Shown piece by piece: positions 35,206-45,428 of a stretch of DNA of 64,000 nt. The notes below the pieces were generated by a model. The model was not told the origin of the DNA. It ran no database searches and saw only the letters and a list, made by a program, of their open reading frames with translations. Both the position numbers and the translations under genes were made by a program. Origin of the DNA: CAYYKD01 sp964471825 (GTDB taxonomy: Bacteria; Spirochaetota; GWE2-31-10; CAYYKD01); the NCBI GenBank assembly GCA_964471825.1, contig CAYYKD010000008.1, positions 1 through 64,000 of the forward strand. Reading direction: 5' to 3'. Every line of letters begins with the position of its first letter. Position 1 is the first letter of the stretch.

Positions 35206-35585
35206 AATTGACCAACCCCATAGATGGCTTCTTTTACTTTTGTAAGTAGTTCATCGTAGTCAAACGGTTTTTCAAAGATTGCAACAACATTTTTAGAGCT
35301 AAGCTCTTCGTATTGATCCTCGTTTAAAAAACCTGACATTACTATAATTTTTGCTTCGGGATGTTTGCTTAGAATGTAATTAATTACCTCAATGCCGCTC
35401 ATTCCCTCCATCTTAAGATCGGTAATAATCAAATCAAATCTAATTAATTCCTGTAGGTCGATTCCATCTATCCCGGAATTGGCAATGTTGATTTGAAATT
35501 TATTCATAGTTAAAAATTTAATTAGTGGTTTTAGAAAAAGTTGATCGTCATCAATAATGAGAATTTTTTTGTAGCTAAAAGGCAT
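35202..35585 (-). CDS. stand-alone response regulator receiver domain
   Basis: This is a 127-residue receiver with nothing else attached. The acidic triad DDD is at residues 12-14, and phosphoacceptor Asp56 lies in LIITDLKMEG. Conserved Ser in MSGF and Lys in EKPFDYDELL complete the active site. Single receivers act through protein contacts, as CheY or Spo0F do. It is not the family CheY by any clear motif. It stands convergent to the zinc-ribbon gene, and no kinase is adjacent. A start with ATG 35585 is reasonable. Confidence 0.85.
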   Translation of the reverse strand: MPFSYKKILIIDDDQLFLKPLIKFLTMNKFQINIANSGIDGIDLQELIRFDLIITDLKMEGMSGIEVINYILSKHPEAKIIVMSGFLNEDQYEELSSKNVVAIFEKPFDYDELLTKVKEAIYGVGQF

Positions 35586-35653
35586 TGTAAGTCTCCTAGT
35601 GTTTTTCCATAAGTAAGAGTATCTGATACAATAACATATTTAAGTATTAAAAG

Positions 35654-37234
35654 TCAATCGAAAACAACATTGCTTTTAAATAAATTTTCTAATGTAGTTA
35701 TATCAAGGCTCTTTGAAAAATTGGAGTTTAATTTAAAGTTAAGAATCGATTTATTGATTAAATAGTAACCCTTGAAACAAACAATCGGAGTCACATAGTA
35801 ATTATTAATTAATTCGATAAAATGATCTTTTGATTCGGATACAATTGACTTGTTTTCAATTAGAGTTTGCCTATATTGTGTAAAATATTCATGATACCCA
35901 TTAATGAGATTGACAAAATCCCTATAGACAAAACTTGTTTCAGCATAGAACAGATCAAAATCACGATTATAAAATACTGTGTCAACAAATTGAGTAAAAT
36001 TTACGATTTTTATATCAAATGCGATTCCTGATGATGAGAGAGTTGAAGTAAGTGCATTCTTAAGCAATGCGGATTTGTCGCCATCTTTAATGAATATTTT
36101 AATAGGTTGGTCAAAATGTTGATTTGATGGGTTTTCATTCTCAGTTTGATTTTGTGAACCTGCAAGTATTACTGTGTCATTTATGTTAATAGCACTCAAA
36201 ACCTTACTTAATATTTTTCTTCTATTTAATTCATACAATTGTGAATTTGGGTTAAGTGTATTATATATTCCGGTAAAGGCACTACTGTAGCCGGTAAAGA
36301 GAGTTAAATATTTATGGTTATCTGAAGTATCATAGGGACTTTTGATCGGTATTATATCATAGTTTAAAGTTGAGTCAGCAAAGTCAGCAAGCATAATTTT
36401 TAGATCTGATTTTTTAGTTGGACCAACAACTCCCCTGGTATAGTATGGGTTTGGAGATAATGTAAGGGAGGTTTTGTCAAATCGGCTAAATGTATATGGG
36501 CCTGAGAATGAAAGATTCTTAATCTGAAGTCTGGAAAAAACTCTGCTCATATCATCAATGTTAGAAAGTTTACTTTCAATATCCTTGTAATGTAGAATCG
36601 GGTATTCGGTAAGAAGATATAAAAGACTACTTAGATTTGTAACACCTGATATGGTAAAGCTATAGTCTGTTAATTGAAGAATGTTGAAATTGCTGTTGTT
36701 GGAGTTAGATAGCAGCTTTTTATAGAAAGTACCTTTAAGTATAGAATTTATTAAATTGAGTGATGCTATTACAGATCTCGAGGTTAATAATTCTCCATTG
36801 GAAAAATAGTTATCACTCTCAAGTTCTATAGTAATTGTATCCTCTGATTCGAGTTTGTAAAATTTGACTAGCTGGTTTTCAATCTGTCCATTTTCATTAT
36901 TTATCTTAAATAGTGATGAAAACAATGCGGAGCTTATTAAATGATCGATGGTATTCATCCTGTAGAATGGATTTAATGACATTGAACTGCTCTCAGATCT
37001 AATAACAATCTCTTTTCCATTTTGCTCTGATTCACCGGGTTTATAAAAATTGGAATAATTAGGTACAAGAGTGTTCAAAGAGCTATCAAATATATAGTTT
37101 TGTTCGTTTTTATGTGTACATGAGTTGAAGAAAAAAAAGGTAAACAACAGTATGATTGTAAATAATAGTGCAGCGGTAATATTAGGACTTATAAGTGATA
37201 GTTGGCGAAATTTGTTCTGTAAAATTTTGTTCAT
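35654..37234 (-). CDS. family 5 extracellular solute-binding lipoprotein
   Basis: After an N-terminal helix with lipobox-like FFFFNSC, the protein shows the SBP_bac_5 fold: SMSLNPFYRMNTIDHLISSALFSSLF, then DNYFSNGELLTSRSVIASLNLI, then FSGPYTFSRF. Members capture peptides or other solutes for ABC importers; here no importer genes lie near, so it may be an orphan receptor or a signalling protein. GTG 37258 is possible, but ATG 37234 is eight bases from GGA and preferred. At about 525 residues the length is normal. Confidence 0.72.
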   Translation of the reverse strand: MNKILQNKFRQLSLISPNITAALLFTIILLFTFFFFNSCTHKNEQNYIFDSSLNTLVPNYSNFYKPGESEQNGKEIVIRSESSSMSLNPFYRMNTIDHLISSALFSSLFKINNENGQIENQLVKFYKLESEDTITIELESDNYFSNGELLTSRSVIASLNLINSILKGTFYKKLLSNSNNSNFNILQLTDYSFTISGVTNLSSLLYLLTEYPILHYKDIESKLSNIDDMSRVFSRLQIKNLSFSGPYTFSRFDKTSLTLSPNPYYTRGVVGPTKKSDLKIMLADFADSTLNYDIIPIKSPYDTSDNHKYLTLFTGYSSAFTGIYNTLNPNSQLYELNRRKILSKVLSAININDTVILAGSQNQTENENPSNQHFDQPIKIFIKDGDKSALLKNALTSTLSSSGIAFDIKIVNFTQFVDTVFYNRDFDLFYAETSFVYRDFVNLINGYHEYFTQYRQTLIENKSIVSESKDHFIELINNYYVTPIVCFKGYYLINKSILNFKLNSNFSKSLDITTLENLFKSNVVFD

Positions 37235-37334
37235 AATCAAGTTCCTTATATTCGACACAGATTACATTAGGGTTTATTGAGAAATTATTCCTTAATAATC
37301 AGGAATTTTTCTTAATCATAACATCTAAAAAAAG

Positions 37335-37649
37335 CTATTTCTCTACTATAAAAAATAATAGTGTGAGAAAGAGGATTACATATGTAATAATATCCAAAAA
37401 CAGATGAACTATTTGTTTGGATATTAATAAATCATCCAATAAAATTATACCCATACTATCAAGGTTTCTAATTACAACCGTAGAAAAAAGTACTAATGAA
37501 AAGACAAGTAAAAAAATAAGACTGGTTTTTCTGAGTTTTGAGTAGGCGATAGCTGAAAGTATGGTAGTAATAGTTGCAATTATAATCAGAGTTGTTGACA
37601 GTACTTCAGTATTGAGTGTAAGATTTTTAACTATTTCGAATATGCTCAT
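37335..37649 (-). CDS. small membrane protein with three helices
   Basis: A 104-residue protein with three hydrophobic segments (around residues 17-33, 40-60 and 80-100). No family is recognised. It follows a ribbon-helix-helix-like gene by 12 bases on the same strand, which suggests a joint transcript. It could be an inner-membrane partner of that protein. Confidence 0.5.
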   Translation of the reverse strand: MSIFEIVKNLTLNTEVLSTTLIIIATITTILSAIAYSKLRKTSLIFLLVFSLVLFSTVVIRNLDSMGIILLDDLLISKQIVHLFLDIITYVILFLTLLFFIVEK

Positions 37650-37661
37650 TAACCACTTTCC

Positions 37662-38159
37662 TTATCTTCTAGTTTGATTAATTAATAGTTCTTTAATCTG
37701 TAATAACTCGTCTTTATGAAGGTTTAATTCTTTCAAAATTGTATTTACACCGGATCTATTTATATCATCACCGGAAATTGAAATATTAGTAGAATTGTGA
37801 TTTGGATTATCCTGAGTAGTCTCTATAAAAAAATCATCCTTAAAATCCTCAGAGAACATTTTAAAGATTGATCTGATTTTATCCTTTGTATTCTCAATAA
37901 ACTCAAACTTAGGTTTATACAGTGAAATTCGTTTCTTAAAAGAATCGTATATTTTAAACAGATCTTTTTCATTAGCACATTGCTGTTTTGCAGTATTAAA
38001 TTCGTCAATTATACCATCAAGCTCTGCTTCAATAGAGATACACATCTTACAGTAAGCAGAGACAGATATATTTAACTCCTTGGCAAATTTTTGTATTGTT
38101 TCTCTTGTTCCTTTTGGAACCAGTAATGTTATTTTTTCAATGTTATTGTTAGAAATCAT
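37662..38159 (-). CDS. small protein with ribbon-helix-helix-like N-terminus
   Basis: The first 45 residues, ITLLVPKGTRETIQKFAKELNISVSAYC (first strand, then two helices), read like the ribbon-helix-helix fold of Arc/MetJ-type DNA-binding proteins. The other 120 residues are mostly helical and unrecognised. A DNA-binding or antitoxin role is possible, with the small membrane protein downstream as a partner. The start ATG 38159 is assumed. The call is by resemblance only. Confidence 0.45.
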   Translation of the reverse strand: MISNNNIEKITLLVPKGTRETIQKFAKELNISVSAYCKMCISIEAELDGIIDEFNTAKQQCANEKDLFKIYDSFKKRISLYKPKFEFIENTKDKIRSIFKMFSEDFKDDFFIETTQDNPNHNSTNISISGDDINRSGVNTILKELNLHKDELLQIKELLINQTRR

Positions 38160-38350
38160 CTCTACACCTAAATATATTTATTTCTCTAAATCATTATTAT
38201 AGATAATCTATAAAATTTTTCCGCTATGGCAAATAAACTATAGTAAAACTAAAAACATAGTAATGCTATGATAAAAAAAGACAATCTTTAGAATACAGAT
38301 GCAAATTGAATCTGTGAAATTATTAATATCTTAAAAAGGGGAAAAAATCA

Positions 38351-38376
38351 ATTGATAATATTGATAATATTGATAA
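38351..38376. repeat. short 9-bp tandem repeat in intergenic DNA
   Basis: The word ATTGATAAT is repeated nearly three times. It lies in the 482-base gap 38160-38641, which otherwise holds only the 95-bp palindromic element and A+T-rich sequence. Confidence 0.5.
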
Positions 38377-38427
38377 AATATTTATAAAGCAATGATAAAG
38401 TGCAGGGGTGGTATCAAAAAGGAGGGG

Positions 38428-38522
38428 GGCTGTCCACTAAGTCGGTTTATAAACGATTTTTACTCGTTTTACGCCGGCAATTAACCGGTACAAATAAAAA
38501 TTTCTCGACTTAATGGACAGCC
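38428..38522. mobile_element. 95-bp miniature palindromic element, copy 2
   Basis: The sequence equals the element at 9335-9429 in length and in 94 of 95 positions; the one difference is GGTACA for GGCACA. The ends GGCTGTCC and GGACAGCC are intact. It lies in the intergenic gap before the amidinotransferase-like gene, on the opposite side of the origin from copy 1. No flanking target duplication is obvious. Confidence 0.75.
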
Positions 38523-38641
38523 ACATTCTTTTGACTTTTTGTCCACTTTTAGAAAAAAAGGGGAATTTCTAAAAAATATAACTTTAGCTTGACTTCAGTT
38601 TTATAATATAATAGCATATAAAAGACTACGAGGCAGGATTT

Positions 38642-39490
38642 ATGAATATAAAGATAAAAAATGAGACCGGACGGCTCAAATCAGTAATATTGGGTATTCC
38701 ACCAAAGATTATGGCAGATGAAAAAAACCACGATGATTTTACGGAACGAGACATCAAACAGAACTATGAGATCAAGTCATTTAAGAAGGTCCTGGTAGAA
38801 AACGGTGTAGAAGTAGTTCGTCCTAAGAGAATAAAAAATATAGAACATAAACTACAGATATTTACAAGAGATATAGGATTTGTTATAGATAAGTATTTTA
38901 TTAAAGGAAATATGCGTGTAAATGATCGAGCCTATGAGTTTGAAGCTCTTAAAGACATTATTAAGGATATAGATAAAAATCACATCTTAACACCACCGCC
39001 TGAGGCGGACATAGAGGGTGGGGATGTAATTCTGTGGAACGACTATATATTTGTCGGACTTAGTGCAAGAACTAATTATAGGGGCTATGAGTTTATTAAA
39101 AAATCTTTTCCCGATAAAGAGGTGATACCATTTGAGGTGTACCTTTCAAGCGATGAGAGACGGAATATTCTGCATCTTGATTGTACATTTCAACCTATTG
39201 GGAAACATCATGCCCTGATCTACGATTGCGGTTTTGAGAGGCCACCCGATCCGCTATATGACTTATTTAAAGAAAAGAATCTAATAAGGGTTCATGCGGA
39301 TGAGGCATTTCATCTTGCAACAAATGTTTTTTCAATATCAGAGGACCTTCTGGTTAGTGAAAAAGGTGCAAAACGGGTAAACAATGAACTAAGAAAAGCA
39401 GGTTTTAAAGTAATAGAGGTTCCGTATTACAATGTAATAAGATGCGGCGGCTCTTTTAGGTGTTCAACACTTCCGCTTGAGAGAAAATAA
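38642..39490 (+). CDS. dimethylarginine dimethylaminohydrolase / amidinotransferase-fold enzyme
   Basis: The protein has the five-bladed guanidino-modifying fold. Readable active-site segments are FTRDIGFV, EGGDVI, LHLDCTFQ and a C-terminal GGSFRCSTLPL with the catalytic cysteine. It may hydrolyse methylated arginines or citrullinate arginine; the exact substrate is not certain. At 282 residues it is closer to dimethylargininase than to arginine deiminase. A short imperfect hairpin TGGTTTTTTGAAAAACCA at 39510-39527 follows and may end the transcript. A TTGACT-like element lies at 38589, but its spacing is poor. Confidence 0.75.
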   Translation: MNIKIKNETGRLKSVILGIPPKIMADEKNHDDFTERDIKQNYEIKSFKKVLVENGVEVVRPKRIKNIEHKLQIFTRDIGFVIDKYFIKGNMRVNDRAYEFEALKDIIKDIDKNHILTPPPEADIEGGDVILWNDYIFVGLSARTNYRGYEFIKKSFPDKEVIPFEVYLSSDERRNILHLDCTFQPIGKHHALIYDCGFERPPDPLYDLFKEKNLIRVHADEAFHLATNVFSISEDLLVSEKGAKRVNNELRKAGFKVIEVPYYNVIRCGGSFRCSTLPLERK

Positions 39491-39654
39491 CTCACAGCTC
39501 GACTTATAGTGGTTTTTTGAAAAACCATGTGTAAATTATTGGACAAGTTATTGGAAAACACTATTGGAAAAAATTATTGACGATTAGACAATAAGGTAAA
39601 ATTTAATAAGCTATCTAGAGGTTTAATTTACCACAAAACTAACATAGAAAACAT

Positions 39655-42600
39655 ATGAAATTAAAATATATACTCGCATCTCTACTCATTTTTAATTCAA
39701 TACTCATCTTTGCTGATTATAGTTTTACTGCATATACAGTAACAGCAGGATTATCAAACAACTCAGTCTTTGATGTTTTCCAGGATTCATATGGTTATAT
39801 ATGGATCGCAACAGCAGATGGATTAAATAAATTTGATGGGATTAATTTTATTACCTTTAGACATGACTACAAAAATCCTAACTCGCTTCCTGATAATTGG
39901 ATTACCTCTGTTACAGAGGACAGAGATAGGAATGTGTGGGTAGCAACAGAGGGTGCAGGTGTAAGTAGGTATAATAGAAATGAGAATAAGTTCTATAACT
40001 ATTCGAGTGTACCTGATGACGAAAATACAATATCTGATAATCAGTGCTGGAAAGTCTACTGTGATCAATCAGGTGATATTTGGATATCCACATATAATGG
40101 AGGTCTAAATAAGTATATTCCTAGAGAGGATAATTTCGTTCGTTATGTGAACCGAACAGACGATGATACATCAATATCTGCTAACAATGTATGGCCAATA
40201 GTTCAAGATAAAGATGGAGACATCTGGGTTGGTACTGAGGGTGATGGGGTAAGCAGATATAGTAAATCAGCAAATAGATTCTATAATTATAGAAATATTT
40301 CTGACAATAAAAACTCCATTAGTGGTAATATAGTTTGGGCGATACTTCGTGATAGTTCAGACAATATGTGGTTTGGCGCGAACTATCGAGGATTAAATAA
40401 GTATAACATTGAAAGTGATAGTTTTGTAAGATATGATTTGCCGGATGAAATAAAAAATGAACGAATCTATTCAATATGTGAGGTAGAAAAAAATGTTCTT
40501 CTGATCGGTGTAACAACAGGATTACTAGAGTTTAATTGTATAACCGGCATTTACAATAGAATAAAGAATCCACAGTATAATGAGAAAAATGAAGATAATC
40601 GAATTAGGACTATAATTAAAGATAAATCCGGAGTAATCTGGGCAGGCGGGATGGATGGAGTCAGTAAACTAACATTAAAACTATTTAAATATCACGCAAA
40701 AAAAAATAATGAAAATTTGTACGGGTCAAATTATGAAGTACTGTCTCTTGCTGAAACAGGAAGCGGTAAAATACTAGTATCTACAGGACGAGGGGTGGAT
40801 GAGTTCAATCCCAAAACAGGGCAATTTACTCAGATAGCTTTAAACAAAAGATTTGCCGTTCGCAAAGTATATGCTGCTGTTGAAGATCAGCATGGGCGGA
40901 TCTGGTTTGCATTGAGTAGCGGGCTGTTTTGCAAAGAACTTGATGGAGAAATAATCGACTATGGAAATAAATTAAAGTTGAAACAGATTATTGTCAACTG
41001 TATTTTATCTGATAGAAATGGATTTGTGTTAGTTGGCACGGAACAGAACGGACTAATTAGAATTGGTGGTCTTAGTGAAACAGTAGAATATTTCGGCATT
41101 GATGAGAATGGACAAAATACACTCTTTAGTAGAGGTATAACTGAGTTAACAATGGATAAATCGGGTGATGTCTGGATTGGTACAGGTGGAAATGGTTTGT
41201 ACAGATTTTCGCTTGAGGCCGGAATAATTAGAAAATATTCATCAGAGGCTAATGAACTGAGCAGTAATATAATTCAGAGCGTCCATTCAAATAGAGATGG
41301 AGCAATATGGGTAGGGACGCAGAATGCCGGCCTAAATAGGATTGATAGCGTTACAGGAAAGACTAAGATATTCGATCAGCCTGAACTATACTATAGTACT
41401 ATTAAAAATTCTATTAAAAGTCTTGTCGAATCAGATGATGGGATGTTGTGGATAGCTACAACCTATGGGGTTGCAAAAATTAGAAAATCAGATCTAACAT
41501 CAAGAATATTTACAAAAAGTGATGGTATCAATGAGGTCGAATTTAATTCGCGTGCTGTTCTATACCATAGTAATGGAAAAATTTATTTTGGTACAAGAAA
41601 TGGGATTGTAGAAATAGATCCCTCATTAGTCGGAGAGACTTCCTATCAGCCCCTGGTTGTTATAACAGCATTTCGGATATTTGACAGGGAGTACAACTCA
41701 GATAAAAATCTCGAAATATTGGATAAAGTAAGGCTGACATATAGGGATAATTTTTTTAGTTTTGAGTTTTTAGCACTAGATCATGCAAACATCGAGAATA
41801 ATAGTTATAAATATATGCTTGAAGGTTTTGATAAGGAGTGGATATATACCGGAAATAGACGATATGCAAGTTATACTAATCTTGAAGGTGGAAGATATCG
41901 TCTTCATATTGCAGGAACAAATCGTGATGGGGTATGGAGCTCAAATATCAAAACTATTGATATCACCGTAAAGCCCCCTTTTTGGAAAACGATTTACGCA
42001 TTCATCGTGTATGGAGTTATTGCGATTTTTATATTTATACTCCTGGTAAGATGGAGTTTATATCGGTATTCTAAAAGGATGAAAAAAAATGATGAATCAC
42101 TTATACAGGAAAGATTTATCATTGAAAGGGAACGGCTGCGAATAGGCCAGGATTTACATGACGACATAGGACAGGAGTTAACCGGGATTGCCCTTTTCGC
42201 TAAATCTCTCGAAGAGGACATCTCGGAAGAGGATAAGGACTTAAAATTAAAGGCAAAAAGCATAGTAGATTATCTGAATCGAGTTATCGATAAAATTAGA
42301 AACCTTGCAAGAGGGCTTGCAACAATCGAGATAAAACACGGCGAGTTCTATAAGGTTCTATGTGAGCTTACAAGAGAGATAATGAATAGAAATCGAGTAA
42401 ATATTGTTGTCGATATAGATGAGACGATAATTATTGATAATGATACTGTAGTTAAACATCTCTATCATATTATACAGGAATCTATAAGTAATGGAATTAA
42501 ACATGGTCACGCTCAAAACTTTATCATTTCACTTGCTAGAAAAAAAGGCTACGAAGTTCTTAGAATAGAAAATGATGGTCATTCAATCGTAAAAACATCT

Positions 42601-42744
42601 GACGAGAACCTAGGAATGGGAATTAAGACTATTAAATATCGAACAAATTTGATTGGCGGTTCTGTTCGTGTATATTCTGAAAATGATAGAACTATTGTTG
42701 AGTGTCAATTCAAAGAACGAACTCTAATGAGATTTGAAGATTGA
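39655..42744 (+). CDS. propeller-type hybrid sensor histidine kinase (Reg_prop, Y_Y_Y, HisKA_3)
   Basis: This is a 1029-residue membrane sensor. A signal peptide leads to a long run of Reg_prop repeats (WIATADGLNKFDG, WVATEGAGVSRYN, WISTYNGGLNKY and others), forming two seven-bladed propellers. A Y_Y_Y domain follows (YMLEGFDKEWIYTGNRRYASYTNLEGG), then one transmembrane helix at about residues 782-800. The cytoplasmic kinase has the HisKA_3 box with His835 in GQDLHDDIGQELTG and an HATPase domain. Such kinases pair with NarL-type regulators; the nearest is at 47984, over 5 kb away. No receiver is fused. Glycan or polymer sensing is typical of the type but not shown. Confidence 0.85.
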   Translation: MKLKYILASLLIFNSILIFADYSFTAYTVTAGLSNNSVFDVFQDSYGYIWIATADGLNKFDGINFITFRHDYKNPNSLPDNWITSVTEDRDRNVWVATEGAGVSRYNRNENKFYNYSSVPDDENTISDNQCWKVYCDQSGDIWISTYNGGLNKYIPREDNFVRYVNRTDDDTSISANNVWPIVQDKDGDIWVGTEGDGVSRYSKSANRFYNYRNISDNKNSISGNIVWAILRDSSDNMWFGANYRGLNKYNIESDSFVRYDLPDEIKNERIYSICEVEKNVLLIGVTTGLLEFNCITGIYNRIKNPQYNEKNEDNRIRTIIKDKSGVIWAGGMDGVSKLTLKLFKYHAKKNNENLYGSNYEVLSLAETGSGKILVSTGRGVDEFNPKTGQFTQIALNKRFAVRKVYAAVEDQHGRIWFALSSGLFCKELDGEIIDYGNKLKLKQIIVNCILSDRNGFVLVGTEQNGLIRIGGLSETVEYFGIDENGQNTLFSRGITELTMDKSGDVWIGTGGNGLYRFSLEAGIIRKYSSEANELSSNIIQSVHSNRDGAIWVGTQNAGLNRIDSVTGKTKIFDQPELYYSTIKNSIKSLVESDDGMLWIATTYGVAKIRKSDLTSRIFTKSDGINEVEFNSRAVLYHSNGKIYFGTRNGIVEIDPSLVGETSYQPLVVITAFRIFDREYNSDKNLEILDKVRLTYRDNFFSFEFLALDHANIENNSYKYMLEGFDKEWIYTGNRRYASYTNLEGGRYRLHIAGTNRDGVWSSNIKTIDITVKPPFWKTIYAFIVYGVIAIFIFILLVRWSLYRYSKRMKKNDESLIQERFIIERERLRIGQDLHDDIGQELTGIALFAKSLEEDISEEDKDLKLKAKSIVDYLNRVIDKIRNLARGLATIEIKHGEFYKVLCELTREIMNRNRVNIVVDIDETIIIDNDTVVKHLYHIIQESISNGIKHGHAQNFIISLARKKGYEVLRIENDGHSIVKTSDENLGMGIKTIKYRTNLIGGSVRVYSENDRTIVECQFKERTLMRFED

Positions 42745-42843
42745 TAACAAAAAAGTTGTTGACTGATGGACTCAGGCCTCTTTTTTTATAAGTAATTGTG
42801 AATATATCCCATTTTCATTCTTATGTGTTTCTATAGATTAAAA

Positions 42844-43377
42844 TCAATTGAGTTTCTCTATCTCAACGATCACTTCATTATGATCATCGCGGACAGTGAT
42901 ATCTCCATCCTGAATGGTAACCAATATGCTCATCGATCTGGCTGTCATTTTAGTCATCTCTTTTACGGCGGACTCATCTACATTGTAGATAGTTAGATTT
43001 TTAACTCTTGTTAATTTTTGTGATGCCCTACCCCACCAGTCTCTTGTTTTAAGTTTATATGAATAGATGATGACATTATTAGAAATACCACAGGCTTTTA
43101 GGATTGATTTTTCTTCAGGTTGTCCAATATCGATCCAGAGTTGTATAGAGCCTGTCAGGTCTTTGAGGCACAACTCGGGTTCTTCAGGGTTAGTTAAGCC
43201 GTTAGCAAATTTTAGATTATCTGTGGCATTTAATGCAAATGCAAGTATTCTCATCATAAGTCGCTCCTCAGTCTCTGAAGAATGACGAGCAATAGTCAGG
43301 CTATGTTCTGCATAATAATGTGTGTCGATATTTGCAACTTGAAGGTCAACCTTGTAGATAGTAGATTTTATAGCCAT
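42844..43377 (-). CDS. yaeQ: YaeQ family protein
   Basis: The sequence aligns in motif order with YaeQ, a conserved PD-(D/E)xK-like fold protein of unknown role: MAIKSTIYKVDLQVAN at the start, then HPSETEERLMMRILAFAL-like HSSETEERLMMR, then WIDIGQPEEKSILKA. The length of 177 residues is standard. In other bacteria YaeQ has been linked to transcription antitermination, but that is not settled. The gene is convergent with the sensor kinase and 137 bases from the next one upstream. Confidence 0.85.
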   Translation of the reverse strand: MAIKSTIYKVDLQVANIDTHYYAEHSLTIARHSSETEERLMMRILAFALNATDNLKFANGLTNPEEPELCLKDLTGSIQLWIDIGQPEEKSILKACGISNNVIIYSYKLKTRDWWGRASQKLTRVKNLTIYNVDESAVKEMTKMTARSMSILVTIQDGDITVRDDHNEVIVEIEKLN

Positions 43378-43514
43378 ATATATCCTTCCGGTCTACAAAT
43401 AATGTTGTATGTCGGCTTATTTTTTATTCTATGTAATTCAAAGCAATTCAAACCTTTAGTAACACCGTAAATTTTCATTCCGGTGTTAATATAAGGAAGG
43501 TTTTGCACATTACT

Positions 43515-45428
43515 CTATTGTGAGACTATCCTGTCTGCATAGTCATTCCAGCCGAAAGCGGCTTTGTAAGCATCCACAGAACCTGCGGGGACTTTAATAT
43601 TTCCGGGTGTATTCTGAAATACCAAAACACTCATTGAAGGCGGTGTTGTCGGCATAACAATTATTTCTGCAAGACTTATACAACCATAGAATGCATAATT
43701 CCCAATAGATGTAACACTATCCGGTATAGTAACCGAAGTCAGATTTGTACAACGATAGAATGCATAATTCCCAATAGATGTAACACTATCCGGTATAGTA
43801 ACCGAAGTCAGATTTGTACAACGATAGAATGCACCATAGTCAATAGATGTAACACTACTTGGTATAGAAATCGATGTAAGGCTAATACAATCTCCGAATG
43901 TCCCATCCCCAATAGATGTAACACTATTCGGTATAGTAACCGATATCAGACTTGCACAATCTTGGAATGCATAATCCCCAATATATGTAACACTATTCGG
44001 TATAGTAACCGATGTCAGACTTATACAACCATAGAATGCATAATTCCCAATAGATGTAACACTATCTGGTATAGTAACCGAAGTCAGATTTGTACAACGA
44101 TAGAATGCACTGTGATTAATATTTGTAACACTACTTGGTATAGAAACCGATGTAAGGCTAATACAACCTGCGAATGCACCATAGTCAATAGATGTAACAC
44201 TATTCCCAATAGTAACCGATGTCAGACTAATACAATCTTGGAATGCACCATTCCAAATAGATTTAACACTATCCGGTATAGTAATCGATGTAAGACTAAT
44301 ACAATCTTGGAATGCACCATTCCAAATAGATTTAACACTATTCGATATAATAACCGATGTCAGACTTAGACAACCTTGGAATACATAAGAATAAATACCT
44401 GTAACACTATCCGGTATAGTAATCGATGTAAGACTAATACAATCTTGGAATGTCCCATCCCCAATAGATGTAACATTATTCGATATAATAACCGATGTCA
44501 GACTTAGACAACCTTGGAATGCATAAGAATAAATACCTGTAACACTATCCGGTATAGTAACAGATGTCAGATTAGTACAACCTTCGAATGCGCGCTGCCC
44601 AATATCTGTAACACTATCCGGTATAGTAACCGATGTCAGACCTAGACAACCCTGGAATGCACCGGACTCAATAGATGTAACACTATCGCTAATTACAAAA
44701 CTCTTCAATGAAACATAATGTCTAAAATTATACGAGACCCTTTCAGTAATTACTGCATCTTTCATGTCTACCGATAGGAGTCCGTTCACAATAATAGTTT
44801 TTTTTAGATGGTCTATGTCGTCTTTGTTTAGGGCTACACCTTCCGCAGTAGTTATAATCAGATTTTTTTCGGTCATTCCATTAAGTAATGAACCCAGGGT
44901 GCCAGCGGCAGATACATTTACTGTTTTCAAAGAATTATCATCCGCTGAACCCCCTCCGTCTTTACCATCTTTTGCCAATATCTGCCAAGCTGAACCATCA
45001 TAGATATATGATATGCCCTCTGTCAAATTGTAATATGCCCACCCGCCAACAGGATTTAAAGGTGCAGTAGCTAAGCCGCCTTTCCATAGTATAATGTTAT
45101 AAACAACGGTATTAACTGATGATCTTGTCATACCGGTTTTATACGCAATAGCTTTTAAGGTCATTGTGTTATTTACTAACACTTCACTATCATATATTAG
45201 TCCAACAGTTTCAGTCGGTTCACTACCATCAATTGTATACCTTATAGTTGCACCGGTAGTCTCAGTTAAAATAACTACAGTTTGTTCACCAAAGTATTGC
45301 CCGGCAATTTGACTGAATGAAGGTGTAGAAACTGTATAACTCCCGCCATTTATATTATTTGTTTCATTCATAGAACATGATAAAGTAACTACAAGAACCA
45401 GGAGTCCAAAAATCTTGACTTTAAACAT
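43515..45428 (-). CDS. BspA-like leucine-rich-repeat surface lipoprotein
   Basis: A lipobox (VVTLSC near residue 18) anchors the protein in the outer leaflet. A chitobiase-like C-terminal domain follows (YTIDGSEPTE), then about sixteen LRR_5 units of 23 residues of the type TSVTIPDSVTSIGNYAFYGC. The last 40 residues are a KVPAGSVDAYKAA tail usual for such proteins. BspA-like proteins in Treponema and Tannerella bind host or bacterial surfaces; here the ligand is unknown. The DNA repeat is described separately. The start ATG at 45428 is well placed. Confidence 0.85.
   Translation of the reverse strand: MFKVKIFGLLVLVVTLSCSMNETNNINGGSYTVSTPSFSQIAGQYFGEQTVVILTETTGATIRYTIDGSEPTETVGLIYDSEVLVNNTMTLKAIAYKTGMTRSSVNTVVYNIILWKGGLATAPLNPVGGWAYYNLTEGISYIYDGSAWQILAKDGKDGGGSADDNSLKTVNVSAAGTLGSLLNGMTEKNLIITTAEGVALNKDDIDHLKKTIIVNGLLSVDMKDAVITERVSYNFRHYVSLKSFVISDSVTSIESGAFQGCLGLTSVTIPDSVTDIGQRAFEGCTNLTSVTIPDSVTGIYSYAFQGCLSLTSVIISNNVTSIGDGTFQDCISLTSITIPDSVTGIYSYVFQGCLSLTSVIISNSVKSIWNGAFQDCISLTSITIPDSVKSIWNGAFQDCISLTSVTIGNSVTSIDYGAFAGCISLTSVSIPSSVTNINHSAFYRCTNLTSVTIPDSVTSIGNYAFYGCISLTSVTIPNSVTYIGDYAFQDCASLISVTIPNSVTSIGDGTFGDCISLTSISIPSSVTSIDYGAFYRCTNLTSVTIPDSVTSIGNYAFYRCTNLTSVTIPDSVTSIGNYAFYGCISLAEIIVMPTTPPSMSVLVFQNTPGNIKVPAGSVDAYKAAFGWNDYADRIVSQ
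43672..44700 (-). repeat. 69-bp tandem repeat array within the LRR gene
   Basis: About fifteen units of 69 bases code the 23-residue leucine-rich repeats. Several neighbouring units are identical over most of their length, for example around 43690-43830, where the unit beginning ATAGAATGCATAATTCC recurs unchanged. This points to recent unequal exchange or homogenisation. Confidence 0.75.

Noticed and set aside
38589..38612. Promoter for the amidinotransferase-like gene (TTGACT then TATAAT)
   Set aside because: The good TATAAT words lie 7 or 12 bases after TTGACT, too close for a sigma-70 promoter.
43962..44369. 135-codon rightward open frame rich in Cys, Thr and Asn
   Set aside because: It is the antisense shadow of the 69-bp repeat array of the LRR gene.
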